Part shown: positions 21,905 through 30,273 of the stretch, in pieces | How positions within the stretch are numbered: the first letter of the stretch is position 1 | Layout: each line of letters starts with the position of its first letter | Assembly (NCBI GenBank): GCA_964580305.1 | Contig: CAZOKL010000014.1 | Coordinates: 1 to 30,273, forward strand | From: Phocaeicola_A sp964580305 | GTDB taxonomy: Bacteria > Bacteroidota > Bacteroidia > Bacteroidales > Bacteroidaceae | Direction: 5' to 3' | DNA length: 30,273 nt | Program-made: the position numbers and the translations under genes | The notes under the pieces: model-generated | Seen by the model: only the letters and a program-made list of their open reading frames with translations | What the model was told of the DNA's origin: nothing | Databases searched by the model: none

Positions 21905-24900
21905 ATGTTAACAAAAGACTTGAGAGAAAAAGTTGGACGGAGGAGTTATTTTACTCCTCCCCACGAACTATTTTCAAGAAGCTTGAAGCGGTGTGCCGTC
22001 ACGGCAAGTTGTTGTGTGCTCAGCCTTAATATATTGGCGCAAAGCGATAAACGCATCACATTAAATCTGAGAAATGTATCCCTGGAACAAGTCATCTGGC
22101 AAATTCAGGAGAAAACGGGACTTGTTTTCATGTATGGCACAACAGACATCCAAGCTGTCAAGAATCTGACCATAAACGAGAAAAATAAAACCATCAATGA
22201 AATCCTGAACCAATGTTTGAAAGGCACGAACCTCACATATGAAATTTCAGGCAAGGAAATTATCATCAAACAAGCTGATAACAGCAAAAAACGCACGGTG
22301 AAAGGCATCGTGCTGGACAAAGACGGGCTGCCCTTGCCGGGAGCCAGCGTGCGTCTGAAAGGTTCTGACACCGTGGTCGGTACGAGCCTCAACGGCGAGT
22401 TCCAAATCATTGTCAGCGGCAACCATCCCATTCTCGTGTTCTCATTCATCGGAACGACGACCCAAGAGATACCTGTCACAGACGACAAGACACTCAGGGT
22501 TACGCTTACGGAGGACGTCCATGCTCTCGACGACGTAGTGGTCACCGGATACTACACCCAACGCAAACAAACCTTTACGGGTGCGGCCGTCAATTACAGT
22601 GGCGAAGAACTGGCTGCCATCTCCAACAGAAATGTGCTCTCCACACTGTCGGCACTCGACCCATCGTTTAAGTTGGTGGAGAACATTGCAGTGGGTTCCA
22701 ACCCAAACTCCATCCCCGACGTCCAAGTGCGTGGCATGAACTCTCTGCCCGACGCCAGCGGGAGCACCCTGAGCGAGACTTATAAAGGTTCGGCTAATCT
22801 GCCGACCTTTATCCTCGACGGATTTGAAGTAGATGTGGAGAAAATTTACGACCTCGATCCAAACCGCATCCAGAACATCTCCATCCTGAAAGATGCCTCG
22901 GCCACAGCCATCTACGGTTCGCGTGCGGCTAACGGCGTGGTCATCATTGACACCAAAGCTCCGACCATCGGCAAGCTGCGGTTGAACTACTACGGCAGCG
23001 TCAGTGCTGAAATCGCTGACTTGTCAGACTACCACCTGCTCAACGCTTCCGAAAAGTTGCTTTACGAACAGCTGGCCGGTCTCTACTCAGGCAGCTATGC
23101 CACCTACGTGGAAGAAGCATACCGGGCTGACTACAACGAGCGGCTGAAACTCGTACAACAAGGAGTGGACACCGACTGGTTGGCCCTACCGCTGAAGTCA
23201 ATGGGCATCAGTAACCAGCACAGCATCCAGCTGGAAGGTGGCAATGAGAACTTCCGCTATGGCGTCGATTTCACTTACAACAAGACTGATGGCGTCATGA
23301 AGGGATCAGACCGTACGAAGCTGGGGACAAGCATCAAGCTGCAATACAACTACAAAAACCTCAAGTTCCGCAATGAAATCACCTATGACAAGGTCACGTC
23401 CAACAACTCGCCCTACGGCTCATTCAGCCAATATGCACTGATGAATCCGTATTACTATCCCTACGACAGTAACGGGCAAGTGAAGCAGATTATTTTTGAG
23501 ACGACAAATGGCTATGCAGGACAAACATCGGTGAGCAATCCACTGTATAACGCCACATTGAACACGAAAGACAAAGCCACGTATGACGACTTCGTAGACA
23601 ATTTCAGCATCGAATGGGACATTCTGTCAAACCTGAAGCTCAAAGCACAAATCTCTATCGAGCGTATCAACCGCTCATCTGATGTGTTCAAACCGGCCGA
23701 CCACACGGACTTCGTGGAACAGGAAGAAAACAAAGGCAGTTACCAGAGGGGCAACACCGTCTCCGAATCATACGACGGCAGTGCAGTGCTTTCCTACTTC
23801 ACCTATATCAAGAAACATGCACTCAGTGTCAATGCCGGATGGAACATCACCTCGGAGAATGAAGACTACAGCAGCTACACCATCTACGGATTTCCGAACC
23901 AACAGCTTGACCACCCGTCGTTGGGTGCCGGTTTCAAGGATGGTGATGGTGTGACGGGCGATGCCACCATCAGCCGCCTGATGGGTTTCTTCGGCAATGT
24001 GAACTACAGCTATGACGATCGCTACTTTGTTGACGGCTCAGTCCGTATGGACGGTTCGTCACAGTTTGGCAGCGAACAGCGTTGGGGCACGTTCTGGAGT
24101 GCCGGCATCGGCTGGAACATTCACAATGAAGCTTTTCTTAAGGACTCAAACCTTATCAACCAGTTGCGCCTGCGTGCCAGTACCGGATTCACCGGCGGAC
24201 AGAACTTCTATCCCTACCAGGCACTCATGATGTATCAGTATAGCACTGATCTTTCCTACCAGAACTATATTGGTGCTGTCATCAAGGCTTTCGGCAACTC
24301 CAGCCTGAAGTGGCAACGCACACAGAAACACAACTTCGGTGTGGACTTTGCGTTCTTCAGCAACCGCCTGTCAGGCTACTTCAACTACTTCATCGAAAGT
24401 TCAAAAGACTTGCTGGTAGACGTAGACATGGCCAGCTATCTGGGCTTTGACTCCTACAAGGAGAATCTGGGCGAGACACAAAACAAAGGCTACGAATTCA
24501 ACGTGCGCTATACGGTTTTTCAGAACAAAGACTGGAATATCAACGTGTTCGCCAACGGCCAACACTACAAGAATGTGCTCAAGAAGATATCGTCCGGACT
24601 GAATTCCTACAACCAACAAGCCGACGCCGAGGAATCGACAGCCCCCTATGTACGCTATGTTGAGGGAGCGTCCATCAACACCATCTGGGTGGTTCGTTCT
24701 GCCGGCATTGACCCTGCTACGGGCGATGAAATTTTCATCAAACGTGACGGAACCTACACGAACGAATGGAGCGAGAGCGACTATGTGCCATACGCCTCTA
24801 CCGACCCCAAGCTGGCCGGAAACTTCGGACTGAACCTTTATTATAAAGGATGGGAGCTCAATGCCAACTTCTACTATCGCTTTGGCGGATATGCTTACAA

Positions 24901-25255
24901 CCAGACGCTCGTCGACAAAGTGGAAAATGTCGACCCGTTCAACAACGTAGACTCCAGAGCCTTGTATGACCGCTGGCAGACACCCGGTGTCTCGGCTAAA
25001 TACAAACGCATCAGCGACCAGTCGATAACTCGGCCCACATCACGCTTCGTGGAGAAAGACAACCTGCTGTCAGCATCCTCACTAAGCTTGGCCTACTCTT
25101 TCGACCGGGAATGGATAAAGAAGTTTGGTGCCCAATATCTGAAGCTGACATTCTATGCCAACGACTTCATGCAGTTCTCCACCATGCGCAGAGAGATGGG
25201 TACGGACTATCCCTATGCCCGGCATTTTTCCATCGCAGCCCAAGTCACCTTTTAA
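21905..25255 (+). CDS. SusC/RagA-type TonB-dependent outer-membrane transporter with STN domain
   Basis: TonB-dependent transporter of 1116 residues. After a signal peptide with a long basic N-region (about 46 residues, ending near LNILAQ) comes an STN domain (about 50-122, ITLNLRNVSLEQVIWQI), then a carboxypeptidase-regulatory-like domain (about 130-202, VKGIVLDKDGLPLPGASVRL). A TonB-box-like DDVVVTGY follows at 209-216, then the plug (RGMNSLP, FILDGFEVD, ILKDASATAIYGSRAANGV) and the beta-barrel ending in FSIAAQVTF with a C-terminal Phe. The STN domain means it signals to the upstream FecR protein. It pairs with the SusD-like lipoprotein 12 bases downstream. The imported substrate is unknown. 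Confidence 0.95.
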   Translation: MLTKDLREKVGRRSYFTPPHELFSRSLKRCAVTASCCVLSLNILAQSDKRITLNLRNVSLEQVIWQIQEKTGLVFMYGTTDIQAVKNLTINEKNKTINEILNQCLKGTNLTYEISGKEIIIKQADNSKKRTVKGIVLDKDGLPLPGASVRLKGSDTVVGTSLNGEFQIIVSGNHPILVFSFIGTTTQEIPVTDDKTLRVTLTEDVHALDDVVVTGYYTQRKQTFTGAAVNYSGEELAAISNRNVLSTLSALDPSFKLVENIAVGSNPNSIPDVQVRGMNSLPDASGSTLSETYKGSANLPTFILDGFEVDVEKIYDLDPNRIQNISILKDASATAIYGSRAANGVVIIDTKAPTIGKLRLNYYGSVSAEIADLSDYHLLNASEKLLYEQLAGLYSGSYATYVEEAYRADYNERLKLVQQGVDTDWLALPLKSMGISNQHSIQLEGGNENFRYGVDFTYNKTDGVMKGSDRTKLGTSIKLQYNYKNLKFRNEITYDKVTSNNSPYGSFSQYALMNPYYYPYDSNGQVKQIIFETTNGYAGQTSVSNPLYNATLNTKDKATYDDFVDNFSIEWDILSNLKLKAQISIERINRSSDVFKPADHTDFVEQEENKGSYQRGNTVSESYDGSAVLSYFTYIKKHALSVNAGWNITSENEDYSSYTIYGFPNQQLDHPSLGAGFKDGDGVTGDATISRLMGFFGNVNYSYDDRYFVDGSVRMDGSSQFGSEQRWGTFWSAGIGWNIHNEAFLKDSNLINQLRLRASTGFTGGQNFYPYQALMMYQYSTDLSYQNYIGAVIKAFGNSSLKWQRTQKHNFGVDFAFFSNRLSGYFNYFIESSKDLLVDVDMASYLGFDSYKENLGETQNKGYEFNVRYTVFQNKDWNINVFANGQHYKNVLKKISSGLNSYNQQADAEESTAPYVRYVEGASINTIWVVRSAGIDPATGDEIFIKRDGTYTNEWSESDYVPYASTDPKLAGNFGLNLYYKGWELNANFYYRFGGYAYNQTLVDKVENVDPFNNVDSRALYDRWQTPGVSAKYKRISDQSITRPTSRFVEKDNLLSASSLSLAYSFDREWIKKFGAQYLKLTFYANDFMQFSTMRREMGTDYPYARHFSIAAQVTF

Positions 25256-25267
25256 CATTTAAACATT

Positions 25268-26668
25268 ATGAAACAGATTATACTTATCAGCTTACTATCT
25301 TTGTTTACCCTGACCTCTTGCGAAGACTGGTTTGACATCACCCCCAAATCAGAGCTCAAGGCTGACGATTTCTTCCAGACAGAACAGGGTATGCGCGACG
25401 CCCTCATCGGCATCTATGCCACAATGGCCGACGAAACGCTTTATGGCGGACAAATGACCATGACCTACATGGATGTCCTCGGACAATATTATTCATCCAT
25501 CGGGAATACGCTCCACTCATTTTACTATGCTTATAATTACGACTACACAAACAGCACGGAAGAAACCAGGAAAGACGGCATCTGGAAAGCACTGTATAAT
25601 GCCATTGCCAACGCCAACAGCCTGCTGGAACGCATCGAGGAGAACCAGTCTGTGTTGTCCGAAGGCAAGTATGAACTGATAAAGGGCGAAGCACTCGGAC
25701 TGCGTGCCTATCTGCACTTCGATGTGCTCCGCCTGTTTGCTCCGTCACCGGCCATGACTGACGGACTGAACCGCAAAGCCATTCCTTACGTGGACAAACT
25801 GACCAACCAACTCTTCCCACAACTTACCACGGGAGAAGTGCTCACCTGCATCGTGCAGGACTTGACCGAAGCCCGCGACCTACTGAGCATGGTCGACCCT
25901 TATGGCCCACTACATAGCGAATATGACCTGGACAACTTGTCTGACATCTGGGAAGGACGTGAATACCGCATGAACTATTATGCCGTGACGGGACTTCTGG
26001 CACGCGTGCTGCTCTATCAGGCCGACTCCGACAGCAAACAGCAGGCTTTCAACTATGCAACGGAAGTCATCGACAGCCAACTGTTTCCGCTCATCTCCAG
26101 TGCCGATTTGTCAGGTGCTGACCAGAACGGGTTCGTGCAAGAAAACCTCTTTGCACTAGAGGACGTTGGCCTTGAAGACAACATTGTCGACATCTATTTC
26201 AACGTGAACAACACCAGTTCCAATTATTTGGCATTGACCGGAAACACCATCAACAACATCTTTCCATCTTCACTGAGCATGGACTATCGGCGCTTGTGGT
26301 GGATTGAAACATCCGGCTCGGACAATCTCATCACCAAATACAATTACAGCGAGCGGGTGCCCCTGCTCAAAGTGTCGGAGATGTACCTGATTGCAGCCGA
26401 AACGGCTTCCAACCTGACAGATGCCATCTACTACTTCAACCAACTGCAATATCACCGTGGACTGCCTGACGACGAATTCACGGCTGAAAACATGCAGGAG
26501 AAATTGCTGGCCGAGTATGTCAAAGAATTTATTGCCGAAGGGCAGACGTTTTTTGCATACAAACGCATGGGAATGAACGTGACACCCATCACAGGAACAG
26601 CACTGTCCAATGCAGAAGCCGTTTACGTCCTTCCGCTTCCCACAGAAAATACTAACTTCACTAACTAA
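25268..26668 (+). CDS. SusD/RagB-family substrate-binding lipoprotein
   Basis: Surface lipoprotein that forms the lid over the SusC channel. The 466-residue protein has a signal peptide with lipobox LTSC (Cys18), followed by the typical EDWFDITPKSEL start of SusD homologues. The helical SusD-like core includes ALYNAIANANSLLERI and the alpha-helical repeat KGEALGLRAYLHFDVLRLFAP. The C-terminal RagB/SusD part has LLKVSEMYLIAAETA and the usual short end. It overlaps no neighbour: 12 bases after SusC, 8 before the next gene. The family binds glycans or peptides; which one is unknown. Confidence 0.95.
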   Translation: MKQIILISLLSLFTLTSCEDWFDITPKSELKADDFFQTEQGMRDALIGIYATMADETLYGGQMTMTYMDVLGQYYSSIGNTLHSFYYAYNYDYTNSTEETRKDGIWKALYNAIANANSLLERIEENQSVLSEGKYELIKGEALGLRAYLHFDVLRLFAPSPAMTDGLNRKAIPYVDKLTNQLFPQLTTGEVLTCIVQDLTEARDLLSMVDPYGPLHSEYDLDNLSDIWEGREYRMNYYAVTGLLARVLLYQADSDSKQQAFNYATEVIDSQLFPLISSADLSGADQNGFVQENLFALEDVGLEDNIVDIYFNVNNTSSNYLALTGNTINNIFPSSLSMDYRRLWWIETSGSDNLITKYNYSERVPLLKVSEMYLIAAETASNLTDAIYYFNQLQYHRGLPDDEFTAENMQEKLLAEYVKEFIAEGQTFFAYKRMGMNVTPITGTALSNAEAVYVLPLPTENTNFTN

Positions 26669-26676
26669 ATAACGCT

Positions 26677-27372
26677 ATGAAAACATCTAACATAATCCTG
26701 TCCGGTCTGCTGTCCGTGCTTTGCCTGGGAGCATGCCAAGAAAACGAACGGATGCTCTTCGAAGCCAAGAGCGCCGTGTACTTCAGTTCGACATTGGACG
26801 GCGACAGCCTCTCCTATTCGTTCGCTTCCGGTGAGAAAACGGAGGACATTGTCAACATCCCTGTCCGCATCATCGGAGCTTCGACCAAGGAGACACGCTC
26901 CATCGCTTTCGAAATCGACCCAACCTCAACGGCACAGGAAAACGTGCACTACAGCGATATACCTGAAACCATCACCCTACAGCCCGATTCAGTCAATGCC
27001 TACCTGCCCATCCGTGTGTTGGCCGAAAGCCTTAACAATGAGTCTGTGTCACTCATCCTGAGACTGCAAGCCAACGAAGAGTTCGAGCTGGGCTTCCCAG
27101 AGCACATCAGCTTCAAGCTCAACATCACAGACCAACTCGTCAAACCAACCTATTGGGATGTTCCTCTGTCACTCTATTATGGCAGCTACTCCAAGGCCAA
27201 GCACCGGTTGTGCATTCAGATTCAGGGATTTGACTTCCCTGCAGAACTGGACATGGACATGATTAACGACTACATGTCATACGGTCGCTTGGTTTACCAA
27301 GCACTACTCAAAGAGCCCATCTGGGACGAAGAAACCGAGACATGGATCACGGCCGACTGGTCTCCACTATAA
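26677..27372 (+). CDS. DUF4843 domain lipoprotein
   Basis: A 231-residue predicted lipoprotein (lipobox LGAC, Cys20). The sequence LFEAKSAVYFSSTLDGDSLSYSF, followed by VNIPVRIIGASTKETRSIAFEID and LPIRVLAESL, has the beta-sandwich pattern of DUF4843, a family known to me almost only from SusCD-type loci. It is 8 bases after the SusD gene and 20 bases before the next lipoprotein gene, so it belongs to the same operon. It is probably an accessory surface protein of the uptake complex; the exact role is unknown. Confidence 0.85.
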   Translation: MKTSNIILSGLLSVLCLGACQENERMLFEAKSAVYFSSTLDGDSLSYSFASGEKTEDIVNIPVRIIGASTKETRSIAFEIDPTSTAQENVHYSDIPETITLQPDSVNAYLPIRVLAESLNNESVSLILRLQANEEFELGFPEHISFKLNITDQLVKPTYWDVPLSLYYGSYSKAKHRLCIQIQGFDFPAELDMDMINDYMSYGRLVYQALLKEPIWDEETETWITADWSPL

Positions 27373-27392
27373 CCCACTAAACTCAAAAACTC

Positions 27393-28901
27393 ATGAAAAA
27401 GATTGCATACTTACTGCTTGGCAGCCTGCTGACCATTTGCCAGGCTTGTGTGGACGACAACACACAAACCGTCTTCAAAGAACTCAACGTAGTCACCATC
27501 GAGGGCATTGAAGACGAATATAACAATGTGTATATCAACCATGTGCTGAGCATACATCCGACACTGACGACCGCTCTCAACGATGAGTCGCAGCTGGACT
27601 ACCTCTGGATTGCATACGACCGCAACAGTCGTTACAGTGCAGACACACTGGCTCGCACGAAGAATCTTGACGTCGTCATTGACCTCACACCGGGTGAACA
27701 TACCGGCAAATTCAAGGTGTTCGACCTGACCACAGGCATCTATTACGAAAAGGAGTTTATCATCAACGTCGTCAACGACTTCACCGAAGGACTGCTCATC
27801 CTGGCCGAGAACAACGGACAGGCGGAACTGGAATTTTGGATTCCCGGACGCGATGAACTTATCACTGACGTCTACGGACTGCTCAACGAAGGGAAAAGCC
27901 TCGGCACAAACCCGCATCGAGTGTATTTCAACAAATACACCACCGATGAAAGCAGCGAAGTGATGGTGTTCTGCCAGGATGAAGAGGGCGGCAAAATCCT
28001 TGACAACATCACCATGCTCGAAAGCCGCAGCTACAAGGACTTGTTCATCAACGACATTGGCGACGTACGTCCACAAGCCTATTTCAAGAACTTCATGCGT
28101 GAATACCTCATTGACAACGGTCTGGCCTATGACCGCTCTGTAAACTCCAATCCGCCAAGCAGCACCGTGAAGCCCTATCTGAGCTCTCCCCTGGGCGACT
28201 ATGAAATTGCAGAAAACGCCGACTTCAGCGACGACGAGAGCAGCGTTTCCCGCAGCGTGCTCTATGACAACCTCAACCACTGCTTCTATGCACAACTCAA
28301 CGTCGCCTCCTCCTCACTGACCACAGTCACCTCTCTGGGCATGTACACGCAGGAACTGGCCGGCGGATTCTTTGACCCTGCCGACACCGGCATGGACTGC
28401 CTCTATGCCGGACTCTCCGCACGTAATGCCAATGAAACGCGTGAATATATCGGTGTCTTCGAGACCGAGACGGGCGAACGCCACCTGCTGCGCATGAGCA
28501 TTGGCTTCTATGCCGACTCCGACCCGAGCACCTACTTCCGCGACTTGGGAAATGACATCATCACCTCCGAACGCATTAACGAGGCCAACACGTTCGCCTG
28601 CTCGGCCAATGCCTCAGGTTATATGTTCTATGCCGCAGGAAGCCAAGTGTTTGTCTACAACGTGCTGAACAAAACCGGACAGATGCTCTATGACTTCGGC
28701 ACGGGATATGAAATTGATCACATCGAAATCGAGCGGGCCGGGAACCGCCTCTGGGTGGCTTTCCGCGACACAAACTCCACAGAACTTCCGGCCGGATTTG
28801 CCGGACTCACCATCCAGACCGACGGTGGACTCCAACTGCGTGATGACATCCGCTACAACAACTTTGCTGACCGCATCGTCGACTTCGAAAGCAAATATTA
28901 A
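27393..28901 (+). CDS. PKD-like family lipoprotein
   Basis: A 502-residue predicted lipoprotein (signal peptide MKKIAYLLLGSLLTICQAC, Cys19). An Ig/PKD-like region at about residues 25-130 includes QLDYLWIAYDRNS and DLTPGEHTGKFKVFDLTTGIYYEKEF. Then comes FTEGLLILAENNGQAELEFW and a long region with short repeated hydrophobic-aromatic strands, possibly a beta-propeller. It resembles the PKD-like family lipoproteins found after SusCD-DUF4843 in Bacteroidota. Last gene of the operon, with no catalytic motif visible. Likely a surface ligand-binding protein of the locus; this is inference from context. Confidence 0.85.
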   Translation: MKKIAYLLLGSLLTICQACVDDNTQTVFKELNVVTIEGIEDEYNNVYINHVLSIHPTLTTALNDESQLDYLWIAYDRNSRYSADTLARTKNLDVVIDLTPGEHTGKFKVFDLTTGIYYEKEFIINVVNDFTEGLLILAENNGQAELEFWIPGRDELITDVYGLLNEGKSLGTNPHRVYFNKYTTDESSEVMVFCQDEEGGKILDNITMLESRSYKDLFINDIGDVRPQAYFKNFMREYLIDNGLAYDRSVNSNPPSSTVKPYLSSPLGDYEIAENADFSDDESSVSRSVLYDNLNHCFYAQLNVASSSLTTVTSLGMYTQELAGGFFDPADTGMDCLYAGLSARNANETREYIGVFETETGERHLLRMSIGFYADSDPSTYFRDLGNDIITSERINEANTFACSANASGYMFYAAGSQVFVYNVLNKTGQMLYDFGTGYEIDHIEIERAGNRLWVAFRDTNSTELPAGFAGLTIQTDGGLQLRDDIRYNNFADRIVDFESKY

Positions 28902-28920
28902 GTCACCTCACCCTTCTCCC

Positions 28921-28986
28921 CTCCTATCGGAAGCCTACGCTGAGCAATGCTGTCTACCCTCTACTCGGCTTTTGGCTCGATAGGAG
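28921..28986. other. Intergenic hairpin after the SusCD operon
   Basis: A 9-bp perfect inverted repeat CTCCTATCG (28921-28929) / CGATAGGAG (28978-28986) with an inner AAGCC / GGCTT pair. There is no T-run, so termination is not certain. It overlaps the 22-bp-period words described at 28957-29010. Confidence 0.5.
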
Positions 28987-29010
28987 TGGCGACTGACCCG
29001 CCCTCTACTC
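28957..29010 (-). repeat. Possible degenerate 22-bp-period repeat, site D
   Basis: Read on the minus strand, GAGTAGAGGG occurs starting at 29010 and again at 28966, exactly 44 bp (2 x 22) apart. The first copy continues CGGG like units of sites A and C. The middle unit is weak. It resembles the GAGTCTAGGG core of site A. Membership of the same family is only suggestive. Confidence 0.35.
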
Positions 29011-29064
29011 CCCGCGTCACGCCGATGGATTCCGCTCCTCCCCCCCCATCGTCATGACGCGGGG
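29010..29064. other. Long hairpin upstream of the GNAT gene
   Basis: Perfect 10-bp arms CCCCGCGTCA (29010-29019) and TGACGCGGGG (29055-29064), with an inner GATGG (29024-29028) / CCATC (29046-29050) pair. The loop contains a run of eight Cs (29040-29047). A TATCTTTG lies immediately after it at 29068. It could be a terminator for the SusCD operon or a regulatory hairpin. Confidence 0.6.
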
Positions 29065-29125
29065 CATTATCTTTGCGCACCGAAAATTACGCAACAAGTC
29101 CAAACGTCCAAACAAGGAAAATGCA

Positions 29126-29133
29126 TATCTTTG
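29126..29133 (+). promoter_or_regulatory. Candidate -7 promoter element for the GNAT gene
   Basis: TATCTTTG, a TAnnTTTG match, 28 bases before the start codon at 29162. An identical TATCTTTG occurs at 29068-29075, 58 bases upstream, so two start sites are possible. Neither has a clear TTTG at -33. Confidence 0.5.
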
Positions 29134-29161
29134 TCACAAAGAAAAAACAATAAGAAAACAG

Positions 29162-29662
29162 ATGATTACGATTGAGAAAGCAGGCATGGATAATTGCCAA
29201 GACATACAAGCAGTGGCCCGGGTGGCTTTCCCAGCGACGTATGCAGAAATCCTCAGCGAAGGACAGCTCGCATACATGATGAACTGGATGTATTCAACTG
29301 AAAGCCTGCATCGGCAAATGCAAGAAGAGAAACACACTTACTACATCGCACGTGACGAGACGGGCAAGCCCGTAGGCTATGTTTCCATCCGCCCCGAGGG
29401 TGAAGGGCTGTTTCATTTGGAAAAAATCTATGTTCTGCCCGAGCGGCAGGGTGAACACATCGGTCAAGCCCTGTTTCGCCAAGCGATAAAAGCCGTCAAG
29501 GAAATGCACCCCGCACCCTGCCGCATGGAGTTGAACGTCAATCGTTCGAATCCTGCACGGCAATTCTACGAGCGGATGGGGATGCGAAAATTACGCGAAG
29601 GAGACTTCCCCATCGGTGAAGGATATTACATGAATGACTACATTATGGGCATCGACCTCTGA
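29162..29662 (+). CDS. GNAT-family N-acetyltransferase
   Basis: Acetyl-CoA-dependent acyltransferase of unknown substrate, 166 residues. The start at 29162 (MITIEKAGMDN) is preferred over the longer frame from 29054, which would cross the promoter elements. The acetyl-CoA pyrophosphate-binding motif A is seen in LEKIYVLPERQGEHIGQALF, and the later motif B region in ELNVNRSNPARQFYERMGMR. The layout (N-terminal VARVAFPATYAEILSEGQLAYMM) resembles the group of small metabolite acetyltransferases related to spermine/spermidine acetyltransferases, but substrate calls in this family are unsafe. It converges with the AlkD gene, 9 bases apart. Confidence 0.92.
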   Translation: MITIEKAGMDNCQDIQAVARVAFPATYAEILSEGQLAYMMNWMYSTESLHRQMQEEKHTYYIARDETGKPVGYVSIRPEGEGLFHLEKIYVLPERQGEHIGQALFRQAIKAVKEMHPAPCRMELNVNRSNPARQFYERMGMRKLREGDFPIGEGYYMNDYIMGIDL

Positions 29663-29671
29663 ACGAAAAGT

Positions 29672-30273
29672 TTATGAGCGACGATAGACCAGCAATCGGA
29701 GTTTGTCCTCAGAAGCAACGCGCCGCGATTCCCTGATTTTTTGTATGGCCTTGTTCTGCGTGAAGTCATCGAGATGATTGGCTGCGAGATAACGCTCCGT
29801 CGGCACGGGAAACGCCACGTAGCAGACGGAAATCGCCCAAGCAACGGCCATGCGGACATAGTATCCCTCATGACGGATGGCATCGAAACGGGCGAACAGT
29901 TGCTCCAGACGCGTCTCTTCGACATAGTAATCAAGTGCCATGACGACGGCAAATCGCACAGCATATTCATCGGGAGCGATGAAATAGGGCGTAAGAAAAC
30001 GCCAGACTTCTTCCGGATGTTGACGGACAAAGGTCAACGTCGCGCACACCGTGTCACAGACCGACCAGCTGTTGATGAGTGGAATGAAGGCTCTCAACCG
30101 TTCGAGTCGCTCATCGAGAGACAAGTGCTTGACGTAGCCGAGGATCATGCCATGAAGCATACGCTCTTCCATATAAGTATGTTCAAGTTCGGAAAGACGC
30201 GCCTCCCAGTCAGGAGAGGCCGCCACACGGCGTGCCAATGCTCGCACGTCGGGCACGCGCAAACCAAGGATGT
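29672..30273 (-). CDS. DNA alkylation repair protein, AlkD type, 3' part
   Basis: DNA glycosylase of the HEAT-repeat AlkD family, which removes alkylated purines. The frame is still open at the right edge of the window (ILGLRVPDVRALARR is read from the edge), so the first 20-30 codons are missing. About 200 residues are visible. The family pattern is clear: GLRVPDVRALA near the start, the W...D pair in SWSVCDT corresponding to the catalytic Trp/Asp of AlkD, and the Arg-bearing helix EYAVRFAVVMALDYYV. HEAT-like helices continue to the C-terminus. An apparent TTG start at 30262 is not the real one, because similarity extends further upstream. Confidence 0.88.
   Translation of the reverse strand, partial: ILGLRVPDVRALARRVAASPDWEARLSELEHTYMEERMLHGMILGYVKHLSLDERLERLRAFIPLINSWSVCDTVCATLTFVRQHPEEVWRFLTPYFIAPDEYAVRFAVVMALDYYVEETRLEQLFARFDAIRHEGYYVRMAVAWAISVCYVAFPVPTERYLAANHLDDFTQNKAIQKIRESRRVASEDKLRLLVYRRS

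Noticed and set aside
27411..28295. A 294-codon open frame on the minus strand opposite the PKD-like lipoprotein gene
   Set aside because: Composition and lack of motifs show a shadow frame; the plus-strand gene has a signal peptide and operon context.
29054..29161. N-terminal extension of the GNAT protein from 29054
   Set aside because: It would translate through part of the long hairpin and both -7 elements, and it has no similarity to the family.
1..30273. tRNA or rRNA genes and insertion sequences
   Set aside because: No cloverleaf, rRNA segment, transposase gene or terminal inverted repeat was recognised in reading the intergenic regions.

Overview
The window looks like a chromosomal segment of a Bacteroidota bacterium, order Bacteroidales (Bacteroidaceae or Prevotellaceae are the most likely families; the species cannot be told from the sequence). 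The evidence is a SusC/SusD pair with a FecR-type anti-sigma factor, a DUF4296 lipoprotein next to lspA, an acyl-ACP thioesterase inside the ilv operon, a tiny Lys/Arg-rich protein of the AURKAIP1/COX24 (mS38/bS22) type beside HU, and repeated matches to the Bacteroides promoter consensus (TTTG, then about 20 nt, then TAnnTTTG). Base composition is close to half G+C throughout, and nothing looks like recent phage or plasmid DNA.

Layout. 1-1530: the 3' part of asnA, then ung, each with a terminator. 1541-8680: on the minus strand, a monofunctional ribB with its own promoter, and the branched-chain amino acid operon ilvD-ilvB-ilvN-acyl-ACP thioesterase-ilvC. The operon is preceded by an unannotated 25-codon leader peptide rich in Leu/Ile/Val and a terminator/antiterminator arrangement, which together look like a classical ribosome-mediated attenuator. 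8850-10641: plus-strand genes for a metallo-beta-lactamase-fold lipoprotein and a DUF2004-like protein. 10650-16540: minus-strand operon ileS - DksA/TraR-like - lspA - DUF4296 lipoprotein - small conserved-looking protein. 16902-20306: mutY on the minus strand, divergent from HU - mS38/bS22-like mini-protein - rng (RNase E/G). 20674-28901: FecR - SusC (with STN domain) - SusD - DUF4843 lipoprotein - PKD-like lipoprotein, a nutrient-uptake locus without a sigma-factor gene or degradative enzyme in view. 29162-30273: a GNAT acetyltransferase converging on the 3' part of an AlkD-type DNA glycosylase gene.

Two things stand out. First, the ilv leader: its four consecutive Val codons sit so that a stalled ribosome would leave free, and a terminating ribosome would cover, a 9-nt segment perfectly complementary to the 5' arm of the terminator in front of ilvD. 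Second, at least three intergenic regions (1588-1653, 9892-9957, 16590-16677), and more weakly a fourth (28957-29010), carry imperfect tandem repeats with a strict 22-bp period and shared sequence words. They look like one dispersed repeat family of unknown function.

The housekeeping genes are ordinary, but several details deserve attention: the single-domain RibB, the DksA-like protein whose zinc finger has lost three of its four cysteines, and the orphan FecR.
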